From a virus, in the IMG/VR virus record IMGVR_UViG_3300006224_000023, positions 1 through 34,823 of that record: a DNA stretch of 34,823 nt. One strand, given 5' to 3'. Position 1 is the first letter of the stretch. The number at the start of each line of letters is the position of its first letter. Made by a program: the position numbers and the translations under genes. Below, piece by piece: positions 7,201 through 16,300 of this stretch. Under the pieces are notes generated by a model, which searched no databases, was not told the DNA's origin, and was given only the letters and a program-made list of their open reading frames with translations.

Positions 7201-8624
7201 ATGGCCTGCTCGCCGCCGAGCTGCTCCCACTCCTCAGCGGTGATGGGGCGGGCCTTGCGCCCGTTGATGGAGACGTGGTAGAGGTGCTTGATGTAGTTCT
7301 CGCGGTGCCGCACCGCGTAGCCAAGTCCCACCTCCGTCTGGAAGAGGTCGTCGCGCCAGACCTTCATCTCCTCCACAACGTCCTGCACCTCCTTGGGGAG
7401 GGCCTCGACGGGGAAGCGCTCGGGGTCGTCCAGGCTGTTGCGAACGTAGTCGTCGAGGGGCATGCCGTTGGGGCCGGGCTTGCCCTTCAGCCCCTTCGTC
7501 CAGCGCTCGATCTGGCTGCGCGCCTGGTTGCCGAGGTTGCGCCGCATGGCGTGGTACTCGGAGACAGTCTCCTCCACGCCAGGGTACTTCTTCGCCGCAG
7601 TAGTGACGACAGAGAATAGGCGCTCAGTGTTCTTGGCAAGGCGGGCCACCGCTTGGTAGGGGGTGTACCGTTCGAGGCGGCGGGCAGCCCGGCCGCGGAG
7701 CTTGGCGCCAGCGGAGATGATCTGCTCGGAGAGGGGGACGCGGACTCCGCCGAAGACTTCGAGGTGCGGTTGCTCGATGAGCTTCGGGGACTTCGCGGCC
7801 ATCGTCCAGAGGCGGGTGGCAGCCTCGTCGCGTGCCTCCTCCATCTGCTCCCGAGTCATCTTTGTCACTACCTCAGCCGCGGGCTTGCCGAAGCGGGCGG
7901 TGATCACCTCGTCGTAGATCTTGCGGAAGGCGGTCGAGCCCTCCTTCGAGACGAAGACACGGGCGATGGCCTTGCCCGCGGGCGTGCGGGCGATGCCAGC
8001 CTGCAGGCCGCGCTCAAGGCGGAGGGTAGAGATGGGGGAGGTATAGGCTTCGCCGATGAAGCCAGCGGCCTCGCGCACGGTGGGGTCGAGGAGGCCGCCC
8101 TTCTGTAGGGGCAGGCCCTCGCCGGTCTGCGTGTAGGCCAGCCCGAGGAGCGGGACGTCGGAGGGCTTGCCGATCTCGGGCACGCCGAGAAGGTTCAGCT
8201 CCTGGTCGAAGCTGATGCGCTCGGGCTTGACGCCGCCCACCTCGACCTTGCCGAGGCCGGGAAGACTGCCCTTGAAGATGGTTCCCTCGGGATCGGCGTA
8301 CAGCTCGGAGGCGATGCGCCCGAGGCTAGGCATCTCGCCCGTCTCGCGGAGCGAGTCCACGATGGCCGAGAAGGCGTAAGGGGTGTTGATGATCCCCCGA
8401 AAGCCCATGCGAAGGGCCTGCCCGAGATTGGAGGCACCTTCCTGGGCTCGGGAGAAGAGGGCGTTGGTGAGGGACTGCGTGGGCTCGGGGGAGGGAGCGT
8501 TCGCGGTGGCTGCTTCGGCTTCTAGCTTCTGGAGCTTCGCCTTGTCAGACGCACCGCCGCCCAACTGGCGCGGGCGGCGGTTTCGCTGCCATCTCTGCTG
8601 CCGAGCGCGGAGGCTCTCGGCCAC
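4263..8624 (-). CDS. Large internal virion (ejection) protein, gp16-like position, with ART-like insert
   Basis: 1453 residues, the largest gene here, third of three consecutive genes in the place of T7 gp14-gp15-gp16. Residues about 1-590 are mixed alpha-rich. About 590-760 are strongly coiled-coil (Arg/Lys/Glu/Ala heptads). About 793-895 look like an ADP-ribosyltransferase-type fold: YHATS with H797, then SYWSTS with Y836, then an IPATELE segment with E884/E886, the usual H-Y-E spacing class. The C-terminal part includes an aromatic PFYTWW motif preceded by an FDYESLT segment, seen in other large phage virion proteins. No lytic transglycosylase motif was recognised. The likely job is to leave the capsid with the DNA and form a channel through the host envelope; the ART-like region might modify a host protein. 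Virion role is probable, ART identity tentative. Confidence 0.75.
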   Translation of the reverse strand: MAESLRARQQRWQRNRRPRQLGGGASDKAKLQKLEAEAATANAPSPEPTQSLTNALFSRAQEGASNLGQALRMGFRGIINTPYAFSAIVDSLRETGEMPSLGRIASELYADPEGTIFKGSLPGLGKVEVGGVKPERISFDQELNLLGVPEIGKPSDVPLLGLAYTQTGEGLPLQKGGLLDPTVREAAGFIGEAYTSPISTLRLERGLQAGIARTPAGKAIARVFVSKEGSTAFRKIYDEVITARFGKPAAEVVTKMTREQMEEARDEAATRLWTMAAKSPKLIEQPHLEVFGGVRVPLSEQIISAGAKLRGRAARRLERYTPYQAVARLAKNTERLFSVVTTAAKKYPGVEETVSEYHAMRRNLGNQARSQIERWTKGLKGKPGPNGMPLDDYVRNSLDDPERFPVEALPKEVQDVVEEMKVWRDDLFQTEVGLGYAVRHRENYIKHLYHVSINGRKARPITAEEWEQLGGEQAMRFLGSRVSTTVGGATQARTFATYTDAIGILNQQATERGLAWKLTPAPLEESLLVRGLDHAEAVAAAKMEGRFLLDHGIDPEAAIDQHFKTILPELHQLVNHGVTDLEGAYKTAGAKLEKIMLDYAQRSKALTASAQARAARQKVTTLGKALETERARVGRRATILQGQLETAREALAALEKRVAEAAPPRQVLGKAEAVRQYRVRQLESVATRLERRLKSAEGPKWNELNTKLKKTRAKIAQLSEREGTPIEVPSKPSILREKRVEALRARVDKLERRLARTLVPQRAISATTKLKPKVAALNDAALSPRTLGAGEQGYVYHATSRDALNDIAEGALRPQKPSFRGEQTAWPDGTTRARSYWSTSPKGTEPFWPEPSKSVIVRTKSGKGFAAERGTGDIITNRPIPATELEYLSTTGWKPLAVSREAEAAAAAARQLQRAAQRGVKAAMRSKGGIKFIKRQDQLAKAFYWMTKLRSVTNFAEFEAVAKEHPGALGIDDKLVKAMREYLGTSYKKWTNTFRDQYDELLVEYGGASRTFFLPKAIADDARRLLETRPLPPELRDALHLYDTATALWKAGVTITVPAFFSRNGYSNLATSFVDVGFTAFNPLRGKRAMAIMNGAEGTIRTPTGNVSFSQFRDAMRHYGVFNDADFALEVGGTARGSKILAHGPIRRLSQVNSYIENWSKLSLALAHFERGEGLRGAAFRTQQVLFDYESLTAIEKSWFRRIMPFYTWWSKNMKLYSKLMVEEPGRISMLERFNTTNDPDRAPENGSLSAYLAGTYKLRTERKGKVSYFYGIDLPHRAFLDNFFVGDNGLTQTLKRFGATINPTLKAIQAVQFQQDPMTGADLKLPREVDAGWTKIINALPERTKDWLEFRQTPEGKWQMNGTKSYLLFQAFAVQRMLWPLAMYGEAKKKNYALDNTLLDIALGINSETFDLTELQRRKIRAEIRKTEERLIRAGVRRPYTLNIPIKEQPSQ

Positions 8625-8636
8625 GTGTTACTCCGT

Positions 8637-9524
8637 TTACTCTGCTCTCTGCGACTTGCGGGGTCCGCGGGTGCCAATGGCATCGCGGAGGGCTTGGTCT
8701 GCTTCCTTGCGCACCTGATCGTAACCGGGCGACCCACGGAGGGTCGCGTCGATATACTGCATGACAGTGTAGTAGATCTCCTGTTCACCCGCCAGCTCTT
8801 CGTCGCGGTCGGGGAGGATCAGGGTCCACTTCACGTCTTGGTCAATAGGGGTGTTGCGTATGGCCGAGACAGCTTGGGCTACGTAGTCTCGGGCGCTCGC
8901 GCGGAACTCTTGCGTATCACGCTCGGAGAGGTTCTTCGTGCGGGCCTCGGACTCGCGCATCTGCTGCATGCGGACCAGCTCTTCCACCCCAGCGAGGCGG
9001 TCCTGGATCTCGGTGCGGGCCTTCCGATCTTCAAGGGCGCCTTCCTGGATGCGGAGGCTGATCTCCTTGAGTTCGTTCGCGGCCTTCGCCCGCTCGTTCG
9101 CAGCGTCAATCTGAGCCTGGGTGCGCTCAGCGATGGCCGCCTGGGTATCCTGGGAACGGGCAGCGGCGGCTTCGTCACGCATGCGCTGAAGCTCTTCGCG
9201 CGTGGAGGCCGCGGCGCCTGCGGAGACGATGGACTGCTTCTGCTTCTCGAAGACATCCTGGCGCTTGACGTTACGCTCCTTGGCGGCTTCGGCGCGTAGG
9301 AATGGACCAGCCGTCCCCTGGGCAGCGATCTCGGGGTTGTCGGCAAGGGTGCCGCCGAGGGTTGCCAGGAGTGCGGAGGTGAGGACTTGGGGCAGAGTGA
9401 CCTGGGTGTTCTCCATCTCCGGTGGCTGCAACCCGGCCAGCGCCGCGGCGAATGCGGGCGGGAGGGTGCCAGCTAGGGAGGAGAGGTCGGGCTGCTCCTG
9501 CGGGGGGACGCCGGGGCCGATCAT
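8637..9524 (-). CDS. Coiled-coil internal virion protein, gp15-like position
   Basis: 295 residues. The N-terminal ~90 residues are Pro/Ala/Leu-rich, and residues about 85-205 form a long Glu/Arg/Ala-rich coiled coil with many Gln. The C-terminus is a mixed domain. The start overlaps the stop of the upstream Gly/Ala-rich protein (ATGA, 9521-9524) and the gene ends 12 nt before the large ejection protein. Its position between a Gly-rich small protein and a giant helical protein is that of T7 gp15, though it is much shorter. No sequence family was recognised. A role in the ejected channel complex is inferred from order and composition. Confidence 0.65.
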   Translation of the reverse strand: MIGPGVPPQEQPDLSSLAGTLPPAFAAALAGLQPPEMENTQVTLPQVLTSALLATLGGTLADNPEIAAQGTAGPFLRAEAAKERNVKRQDVFEKQKQSIVSAGAAASTREELQRMRDEAAAARSQDTQAAIAERTQAQIDAANERAKAANELKEISLRIQEGALEDRKARTEIQDRLAGVEELVRMQQMRESEARTKNLSERDTQEFRASARDYVAQAVSAIRNTPIDQDVKWTLILPDRDEELAGEQEIYYTVMQYIDATLRGSPGYDQVRKEADQALRDAIGTRGPRKSQRAE

Positions 9525-10057
9525 GCGTTGGTCTCTCCAGGAGGTAGTTCATCGCCCTGCTGACCACTAACGATACCAGAGGCGAGGCCAGCCACCTTTC
9601 CACCTACGCCAGGGATGCCGAAGGAGGCGAGTGCACCGAGGCCGCCGCCGATAGCGCCCAGTAGCTTCTCGCCCCACGTCTTCTTCTGGAAGGCTTGGTT
9701 GATGCCAGCGATCGAGGCCATGCGCTGCATGAGGTTCTCGTTGGTGAGATTCAACGATTCGCTGCTGAGGTTGCCGAGGAGGTTCGCTGCCCCGAAGCTG
9801 GCTGCCCCACGCCCGGCAGCCGAGGAGAGCGCGCCGATGCCGGAGGTGGCACCGCCCGCCCGCCCCAGACTGCGGGAGAGGTTCGCGGACAGACCCATGC
9901 CCGCCGAGGCGTTCGCACGGAGCGCCTGGGCGAACATCGGGGACTTCATGAGCATCTCGAAGAGCTGGGGCGCCTGAGCCGCAAGGGCTCCGGTGCCGAA
10001 CTCTTCTCGCTGGAATCTAGCCGCTTGGCGGGCTGCTTTCTTATCGAATTTTGGCAT
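9521..10057 (-). CDS. Gly/Ala-rich internal virion protein, gp14-like position
   Basis: 178 residues. A basic helical N-terminus (MPKFDKKAARQAARFQ) is followed by Met/Ala/Ser-rich segments and, near residues 130-168, a glycine-zipper stretch with membrane-inserting character (GAIGGGLGALASFG and the Gly/Ala/Val region after it). Small Gly-zipper proteins at the head of the ejection gene set are typical of short-tailed phages (T7 gp14 forms the outer-membrane part of the ejectosome). It is directly preceded by a promoter at 10075-10103 and coupled by ATGA to the next gene, so the three ejection genes can be transcribed apart from the tail genes. Function is inferred from order and composition. 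Confidence 0.65.
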   Translation of the reverse strand: MPKFDKKAARQAARFQREEFGTGALAAQAPQLFEMLMKSPMFAQALRANASAGMGLSANLSRSLGRAGGATSGIGALSSAAGRGAASFGAANLLGNLSSESLNLTNENLMQRMASIAGINQAFQKKTWGEKLLGAIGGGLGALASFGIPGVGGKVAGLASGIVSGQQGDELPPGETNA

Positions 10058-10074
10058 GGTAGGCTCTACTCATA

Positions 10075-10103
10075 AGTATAGCACAGTGGTGCTATTCAGT
10101 CAA
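10075..10103 (-). promoter_or_regulatory. Sigma70-like promoter for the ejection genes
   Basis: On the - strand: TTGACT (10103-10098), 17-nt spacer, TATACT (10080-10075), with TGC just before the -10 (extended -10 like). The -35 lies in the last codons of the upstream gene, which ends at 10092. The expected start of transcription is about 10068, just before the ATG at 10057. Confidence 0.75.
10079..10094. promoter_or_regulatory. Operator-like inverted repeat inside promoter spacer
   Basis: A perfect inverted repeat, TAGCAC-4 nt-GTGCTA, that runs from the -10 box into the spacer of the promoter at 10075-10103. It could bind a dimeric regulator or be a chance hairpin. No regulator gene is visible in the window. 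Confidence 0.35.
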
Positions 10104-10835
10104 ACGAGTGTTTCGACGAGCGGTAACTGCCGCGGTGTAGGCGGCGGAAACAGGAGCCTCCGCTCCAGTGAAAGAGATCGCCGCGCCGCGGACGCAGGCG
10201 TAGGTGGTGAGCATCCGGACAGCGAGGGCGTCGTCGGCACGGACACTGTAGATGTCCCTCGAATGACACTCCATCAGAAAAGGGATTTGCAATGCTGGTA
10301 TGGCCTCGAAGTAGCGCGGGGTGTCCTTGTAGCGAGAGCAGTTGGTCAGCTTTGCATTGACGATACCCATGAAGGTGTCAAGGTTAGCATGCCAGCTCGT
10401 CCGAATAGCCTCGGGGAAGTCTGTGAGCTGTGGTCCGCTGGGATCGAACATCCAGTGTTGCAGATCGGGGAAGTAAAGATCCAACGACAGCGGAATTGGG
10501 ACTACCCGTAGAAGTGCCTCACAAAGTCCAACAAGGCGATCGCCCGAGACTTCGTTCCAACCCCATAGTTGGACGTGGTTGTACCATGGATAGATGGCGG
10601 GACGACCATCGGGGGCAGTGAGCGGCGGCACAAATTGCCGTACCACGTCCAGTAGCGGGTCAGACCAGGAGGGCTCTGGGAGAGTTAGGATGTTCAGATA
10701 GCGGTAAGCCGGTTTGTCAATATGAGCGAGTCGGATTGCTTCTTCTGGAACAAAGCAGCCGTGATAGATGATAGCATCGGCATAGGTGGGAAGTTCTTCT
10801 GGGAGTGGAGAGAGGCATTCAGCGACGATCTTCAT
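10092..10835 (-). CDS. Unknown tail-region protein, possibly TIM-barrel glycosidase-like
   Basis: 247 residues, not assigned to a family with confidence. It begins with MKIVAECLSP, has alternating beta-strand/helix texture, and carries aromatic, acid-rich segments such as IYPWYNHVQLWGW and LSLDLYFPDLQ that recall TIM-barrel glycoside-hydrolase-like proteins. The start overlaps the stop of the 113-aa gene upstream (ATGA, 10832-10835). It is the last gene before the ejection-protein promoter, at the end of the tail/receptor-binding block, so it may be a virion accessory protein acting on host surface sugar. Base composition is visibly less GC-rich than the neighbouring ejection genes, as for the two genes upstream, which hints at a separate origin. 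Confidence 0.6.
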   Translation of the reverse strand: MKIVAECLSPLPEELPTYADAIIYHGCFVPEEAIRLAHIDKPAYRYLNILTLPEPSWSDPLLDVVRQFVPPLTAPDGRPAIYPWYNHVQLWGWNEVSGDRLVGLCEALLRVVPIPLSLDLYFPDLQHWMFDPSGPQLTDFPEAIRTSWHANLDTFMGIVNAKLTNCSRYKDTPRYFEAIPALQIPFLMECHSRDIYSVRADDALAVRMLTTYACVRGAAISFTGAEAPVSAAYTAAVTARRNTRLTE

Positions 10836-11173
10836 ACTCCCTCTTCAATGTTGAGGTCGAATACAATGTTGTTGGTGTCGAAGCTAACACCCAAACGATC
10901 GAAGAGGGTGGGTGGATAGGAGCTGAACCATTGGGTGCGAATGTCTTCGAATGGAGTCATGATCCACCGCTCTGTCACACGGGTGATATTGGGAATGGGC
11001 GTGTTCGCTTCAGTGATAGAGCTGATGCGGGCAAGCAGAATCCCATTGCGCCCCATTCCCTCCCACGCCCACTCAAGGGGCACTTCTGGAATATTGAGGG
11101 CGGTTTTGGCAGTGAGCTTGGACACGGTGAAGTATCTGTTGAAGCGGGTGGTCTGAAGGAGAGGTGTTGGCAT
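10832..11173 (-). CDS. Hypothetical 113-residue protein in tail block
   Basis: 113 residues from the ATG at 11173, which overlaps the stop of the upstream gene (TAATG); a longer open frame exists upstream, but its Cys/Arg/His-rich translation is a shadow of the beta-propeller-like gene. The protein is mixed, with WAWEGMGRNG and WIMTPFEDI segments and an acidic C-terminus. No family was recognised. It is coupled by 1-4 nt overlaps to both neighbours, so it is probably made with them. It may be a small tail or baseplate-like accessory, but nothing in the sequence proves that. Confidence 0.6.
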   Translation of the reverse strand: MPTPLLQTTRFNRYFTVSKLTAKTALNIPEVPLEWAWEGMGRNGILLARISSITEANTPIPNITRVTERWIMTPFEDIRTQWFSSYPPTLFDRLGVSFDTNNIVFDLNIEEGV

Positions 11174-11949
11174 TAGACACTCGAATCGAATTCGTAGATG
11201 AATGCTCCATCGAAAGCAATAGGCCCTTGCTCGGTGGCATTGTCTGCAACAGTAGAGATATACTTCATGGGAGCAGCGCCAGCAGAGCTTATGTCGTAGA
11301 GCCAATAGAGTCGTGTGAAGTTGAGTGCGGGGTCGATTTTTTCTAGGATGCGTGCTCCGTCGAATATGATCCCACCTCCTTGCATTCCAGCGGAAGAGAG
11401 CGGCAGAGCAGCTCTGATGGGTATACCAGTCTTTCCATCGTAGGTATGCAGATAGCATGCGCCTGGCGCCGCATTGGATGAGGTGCACCAAACCTGGGCT
11501 CCACTGCACGCAAGTCCCCTAGAGTAGGTGGGCATTGTAGTGCTGAGTATTGCTTGAAGTAGTCCGCCCTTTGGATCGCATACGTTCAGCTCAATGGTTC
11601 CAGCGATATCATCCAAGACATAGAAGAATCCACCTGCTTCCCTCCCATCGTTCTCTTCCGGAGAACCACACCAAGCGATGTCTCGAATGCTACGTGATGA
11701 ACTGAGGCCGGTTTGTACTGCTTTGACAAGGGTGAAGGCTGTTGGATCTACAAAGAGGAGAAAGGGGGCAGAGGCTGTGGCCCCCAAGGAGTTACTGGTT
11801 GCGAAGACGAGGTGGCTGCCATCCCAGGTAATACCCCGGACACCAAGGGAGATAGTCGCCTTGGATGCAGTATAGGAAAACGATCCAGACTTGACAAGCG
11901 CCATAGTCTTGTAATCGTACTTTCTAACTGTGACAGTAGTGGTAGCCAT
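11173..11949 (-). CDS. Beta-propeller-like virion protein
   Basis: 258 residues. Repeated short blocks of beta-strand with Trp/Asp/Gly turns (GITWDGSHLVFA, RDIAWCGSPE, GGFFYVLDD, GLACSGAQVWC, GGIIFDGARI, GPIAFDGAFIYEF) suggest a four- to six-bladed propeller. Such folds occur in phage tail and host-recognition proteins. The start overlaps the stop of the repeat-rich fibre gene (TGATG at about 11951-11947). Base composition is lower in GC than the head genes. It is likely a structural accessory of the tail or host-binding apparatus. The fold is inferred by eye from the repeated motifs. Confidence 0.6.
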   Translation of the reverse strand: MATTTVTVRKYDYKTMALVKSGSFSYTASKATISLGVRGITWDGSHLVFATSNSLGATASAPFLLFVDPTAFTLVKAVQTGLSSSRSIRDIAWCGSPEENDGREAGGFFYVLDDIAGTIELNVCDPKGGLLQAILSTTMPTYSRGLACSGAQVWCTSSNAAPGACYLHTYDGKTGIPIRAALPLSSAGMQGGGIIFDGARILEKIDPALNFTRLYWLYDISSAGAAPMKYISTVADNATEQGPIAFDGAFIYEFDSSV

Positions 11950-13394
11950 CAGGTCTTCAAGACGAGGCGCGAATTGGAGAGTACGAAGTAACTACCAGCA
12001 GCAAGTCCAGTACCTGTGACACGGATCTTCATGTAGTTGCCGCATACTTTGAAACCATAGCAGCGATTGATAGCGGTGGCGCAGATAACATCGTCGAAGA
12101 CCATATTGCACCACTCTCCTCTACAATATGTGTAGTAGGTGCCCCCGCTTGTCTCAGAGAAGAGAATTTCAATGGTGAAGTCGGTGGGTGTGCCTGTTGA
12201 GTCTAGGGTGAAGCAATATAGCCCCTCGCGGAATCGCCGCACGTCAATGGCTCCAGAATCATTGGTAGAGGGGGTACCATCGTAGGTGTCGTCGATGGTC
12301 GTGGGAGTGAGATAGTAGTTCTTCACTACGTCAGAGACGTGCATGGCGAAGTCGCCGTCGTTGCCCGCCTCCGTGTCCACGCTGGACAGCTCGCCGCTCA
12401 CACGCGAGTAGGTGGTCGTGCCCTCATCACGGGCGACGTTGTACGATGCGACAACTGAGGTGGTGGGGTTCGCTACCGTGTCAGCCAGTCCCGCCGCGGC
12501 GGGCAGCTCAGTGTCGGCGGTGACGGTCCCATCGACGGTGATGGAGCCACCGCCGTCCGAGACAGTGACGCTGCCGTCTACGGTCAGCGAGCCAGCGCCA
12601 TCATCCACCGAGATGACGTTGCCACCATCCTGGATGGTGACAGTGCCATCCACCGTGAGGGAGCCACCGTTGTCATCCACCGAGACTGGCTCGGTGACAG
12701 AGACGGTGCCGCTAACGGTGACAGAGCCGTCCACAGTGATCGAGCCCGCACCATCGTCGATGGAGATGGTGTTGCCGCCATCGTTCAGGCGCGTGACATC
12801 AACCTCGATGCCGTTGGCCGCTGAACCACCTGCGCGGTACCAAGCGCCCCCGTTCCAGCCTTGGAGACAGGCGCCCACCTGGGGAGCGGTGGGGTTAGCG
12901 TCCGCATCACCAAGGGCGGCGGCAGCCGGGAGTTCGGTGTCGGCAGTGACACTGCCGCTAACGGTGACGGCTCCATCGACGGTGAGCGAACCACCATTGT
13001 CATCCACACTGACGGGTTCAGTGACAGTGACAGTTCCATCGACGGTAAGCGAGGAGCCCCCGTCGTCCACGGTGAGCGAGCCCCCATTATCATCGACGCT
13101 GATGGGCTCGGTGATGGTGATGGTGGGCGCGGTGGTCAGCTCGACCATCAGCTCGCCGGAGGCGTTGGTGCGCAAGATGTGGGCGGTGCCAGGGACGGCT
13201 TCGGCGCCTGCGATGGGGACAGCATCATCCGGCAGGTTGAAGGTATCGTTCTCGTTCACTGTCGGCAAAGTGCTATCACCCCCTGACGCGCTGAGGTTGA
13301 GGTTCTTGAGCGTGCGGTCGATCTCGGAGAGCGCCTCCCGCAGGCGAGGATCGTCGAACATGGCGGGGTCGATGCCCCGGTAGGTGCGTGCCAT
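11949..13394 (-). CDS. Repeat-rich tail fibre/appendage protein
   Basis: 481 residues. After an N-terminal helix (residues about 10-35, ALSEIDRTLKNLNLS) the protein has at least six copies of an S-(L/I)-T-V-D-G strand unit, mixed with VSVDDNGG and EPVSV units, between about residues 90 and 290, and two copies of a DTELPAAA block. The C-terminal ~170 residues form a separate beta domain with Cys and aromatic residues. Acid-rich repeated beta strands of this type are common in phage fibres and decoration proteins and fold as stacked or trimeric beta structures. It follows the nozzle gene with a 1-nt overlap (TAATG). A fibre or virion decoration role is likely; the host ligand is unknown. Confidence 0.7.
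   Translation of the reverse strand: MARTYRGIDPAMFDDPRLREALSEIDRTLKNLNLSASGGDSTLPTVNENDTFNLPDDAVPIAGAEAVPGTAHILRTNASGELMVELTTAPTITITEPISVDDNGGSLTVDDGGSSLTVDGTVTVTEPVSVDDNGGSLTVDGAVTVSGSVTADTELPAAAALGDADANPTAPQVGACLQGWNGGAWYRAGGSAANGIEVDVTRLNDGGNTISIDDGAGSITVDGSVTVSGTVSVTEPVSVDDNGGSLTVDGTVTIQDGGNVISVDDGAGSLTVDGSVTVSDGGGSITVDGTVTADTELPAAAGLADTVANPTTSVVASYNVARDEGTTTYSRVSGELSSVDTEAGNDGDFAMHVSDVVKNYYLTPTTIDDTYDGTPSTNDSGAIDVRRFREGLYCFTLDSTGTPTDFTIEILFSETSGGTYYTYCRGEWCNMVFDDVICATAINRCYGFKVCGNYMKIRVTGTGLAAGSYFVLSNSRLVLKT
12520..13115. repeat. Imperfect tandem repeats coding TVDG units
   Basis: Degenerate direct repeats of roughly 30-45 nt built on GACGGTGAGCGAGCCACC-like sequence. They code for the S-L-T-V-D-G units of the fibre protein. 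Repeat number could change by recombination and so alter fibre length. Confidence 0.7.
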
Positions 13395-16300
13395 TAGGTT
13401 TCCGCGATCCAGTAGTTGATGGGCGCCCAGCTAGAGAACTCAAGCTGGAAGGTCTGCACCTCGCGCCCCACATCGAGCTGAGTCAGCGTCACATTCTGCA
13501 TGTCGATCTCCACGGGCGGGAGCGCCTCGGTAGGCTCGCCTGGGCGCTCCGTGATGAGTTGCACAGTGCCGGAAGAGTCGCTCTGGCCGTGACGGATGAA
13601 TAGGCGGTTGATGTTGATGAAGTCCGTGGGCAAGTGTCCGCGTAGCTTTCGCGTGCGAAGCACTGCGGGGAAGGGCGGCTCGCCACGGTTCTCGCGCCAG
13701 ATCTGGCTGTCGCTCCCTTCGAGGGTAGCGAGGGTGTGCTCGTCCAGATGGCGTGAAGGTAGGTAGCAGGCGTCAACGAAGCCGTAGTGCAGCGGGCCGG
13801 TTGCCTTGAGGCGGTCGTCCTTGCGGTGGCTTGCGTGGTAGTGTAGGAGGATCGTTCGGTTGTTGGTGGTGGCACCGGGCGCGGCGTAGCTCACCATGAC
13901 GAGCTGTAGCCTGGGGAAGTCGCGGACGACTACCGTGTCGAGTTCGCCGACCTCGGCTTCCCAGTCCACATCAGTGTCCACGGACCAACAGCGATAGCCA
14001 TCGGTGGCGTAGAGGCCGTAGGAGTGGGAGAAGAAGACGAGGGCGGGCGCCCCACCGTCGAAGCTCACCAGATCAGCAGCTTGCAGGCCAACGACGCCCT
14101 GGCTGGAGGACACGATGTCCCATACGCGCCCGCGGCGAAAGTCGGGGTCAGCCTCGGAGGGGAGGTAGTTGATGCGTATGACCTGCGAGCGCATGAGCAC
14201 AACGAGGGCGTTGCCCACACGCCGGATCTTGATGGGCACATCCTGAACATTCGTCTCAGAGGTAAGGAAGTAGGGATCAGGCCAGCAGCCGGGTTCGTCG
14301 GGGAACCCGTAGCGGATCTGGTTCGGGTTGTTCAGGTCGTTGCAGACGAGCTGGTTCTCGAACACGTCGATGGTGGTGGGATTGGGGATCGTCTCCCCGC
14401 TCTTCTGGAAGGGGATCGTCACACCACCAATGGTCAGGTCCAGCTTTGGAAATGGATAGCTGAACTGCACTGATGTGCTATCAATTGTTTGATCAGGGTT
14501 AGCGATAGCTGTCCCTGTAGCAATGTCATAGTTCACGATGCCATAGCCCGATGGGAAGGGATCGCTAGTAGTTTCGCCATCGGCTGTGGGACCGGATAGA
14601 TAGACGCGCCACACAGTCGTCTCAGCATTCACAACTGCTGGGAAGGTGACCAGGATGTTGTCGTTTGTAACATCCACCTCAACGACTGAGCGATCGCTGG
14701 CCGCGCTCTCAATTCCCGAGATGACATTGTACTCTGTGATCCAGACCCACCAGAAACCAGGCGTCATGGCCCCACCTGCGCCATTGTAAGCAGCGACGGT
14801 AGGTGTATTAGGCTTCTGCATACCAAGCTTGTAATTGGAAGCTACAGTAGTAGAGTTTCCAGCGGGGTCCATCACGATAATGGGGGTGACCCCATTCGCC
14901 AGGATGAACTTGCTTCCGATCTGCGCGGACTCAAGGCTTTGGCCACGAAGGTGTTCGACCACCTGGGGGATAGACTCGAACGCAACATTGTCCTCCGAAA
15001 CAGTGCCGTAGAGGAACTCGGTATTCGAGTGCACAATGATGAGATCTGTGCCCGTCTCCCTCTGGATGAATCGGATGCCAGAGATGAACCGGAGTGGGAG
15101 CGGCTGTTCAGGATAGGTGGTACTATACGTTGTTGTCGTAGTAGCTGAAGACCAACGTGTCGTATGAGGGGGCGTACTTGAACACCATCCGTAGACACGA
15201 TATACTGATGTAGCATTGATTACAGTAGTCAGTAGGTTATCAGAGCCGCTGGAGCCAGCGGGTGCCCGGCACAGTAGATGTAGACTAACTATAGCCGTTT
15301 CGTAGCGTGCTACTGGAGTGTACTGCACAGCTAGAACTAGCCCCGTGATCCCAAGCGTTGAGGCGGTCTCGCAAGTCCAGGTCTGATAGTCTGTCGGGTT
15401 GGTGGAACGTGCTAGATTCGTATCAGCATTGTCGGGCGCATCATCCACTGAGTCCCAGGAATCTGGGTCGGTGGTATTCGTCCATACTCCGTCGTAGTAA
15501 CCATCTGCGATAGGTAGGCTTCGCTTGATCACCCACCCGCCGTATGCTCCTTGTATCGCAATAAGCGTGGAGTCATTAGTAGCTTGGATGATCACATCGT
15601 CAAAGTAGCAGGTGTAGGTATTAGCAGTGGCTACAGCTTTACCAAAGCCCACTGTCTCGACACTAGTACCAAGAGCGACGCTAACGTCGATGTCCAATAC
15701 CCCGTCAATATACACCCGAATGGCCGAGTCGTCTCTACTGAAGAGGACATCTAGTCGATACCACTCACTCAAATTGAGTGCAGAGCCGGTTGTTGGAGTG
15801 CCGGTCTGTACTTTCAGCAAGCCGCCGGAGGTGATATCGAGGCGGCCCTGGACGGTTGAGCCTGTATCATGAAAAGTGAGGAAGGGGTTGTCTGTTGCCG
15901 CGGGGAAGGCAGTGAAGCTGACATAGAAGGAGGCTAGAACGTTCTCATATGCAGTGTTTGAATACTCGTTCGATCCACCATTAGCATCCCATGCCACACC
16001 CATGAATCCAACTGCTGTACCAAGGTTTGGTGCAGCAACACGGAATGCCCACTGACCACCGGGGGTATGGGCTATGCCACTTTGCACTCCAATCGCTGTT
16101 CCACCGATCCCCTGGAACATGGTCAGCTTGGAGGAGGTGTCGTCGCCGCCACCCTCGAAGCCCTCGATGCGAGTGATGATGCCGGGGACAGTGGCATCTG
16201 CAGCGCGGGCGTTGTCAGCAAGGACCTGAATATTAGCTTGGGTACATCGTAGATAGGTGTTAACCGCTCCAGCAATATGCTTGATGCCCCACTCTACACC

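Noticed and set aside
12412-13383. + strand Ser/Thr/Pro/Val repeat protein
   Set aside because: It is the mirror of the TVDG repeats of the fibre gene; repeats on one strand force a repetitive frame on the other.
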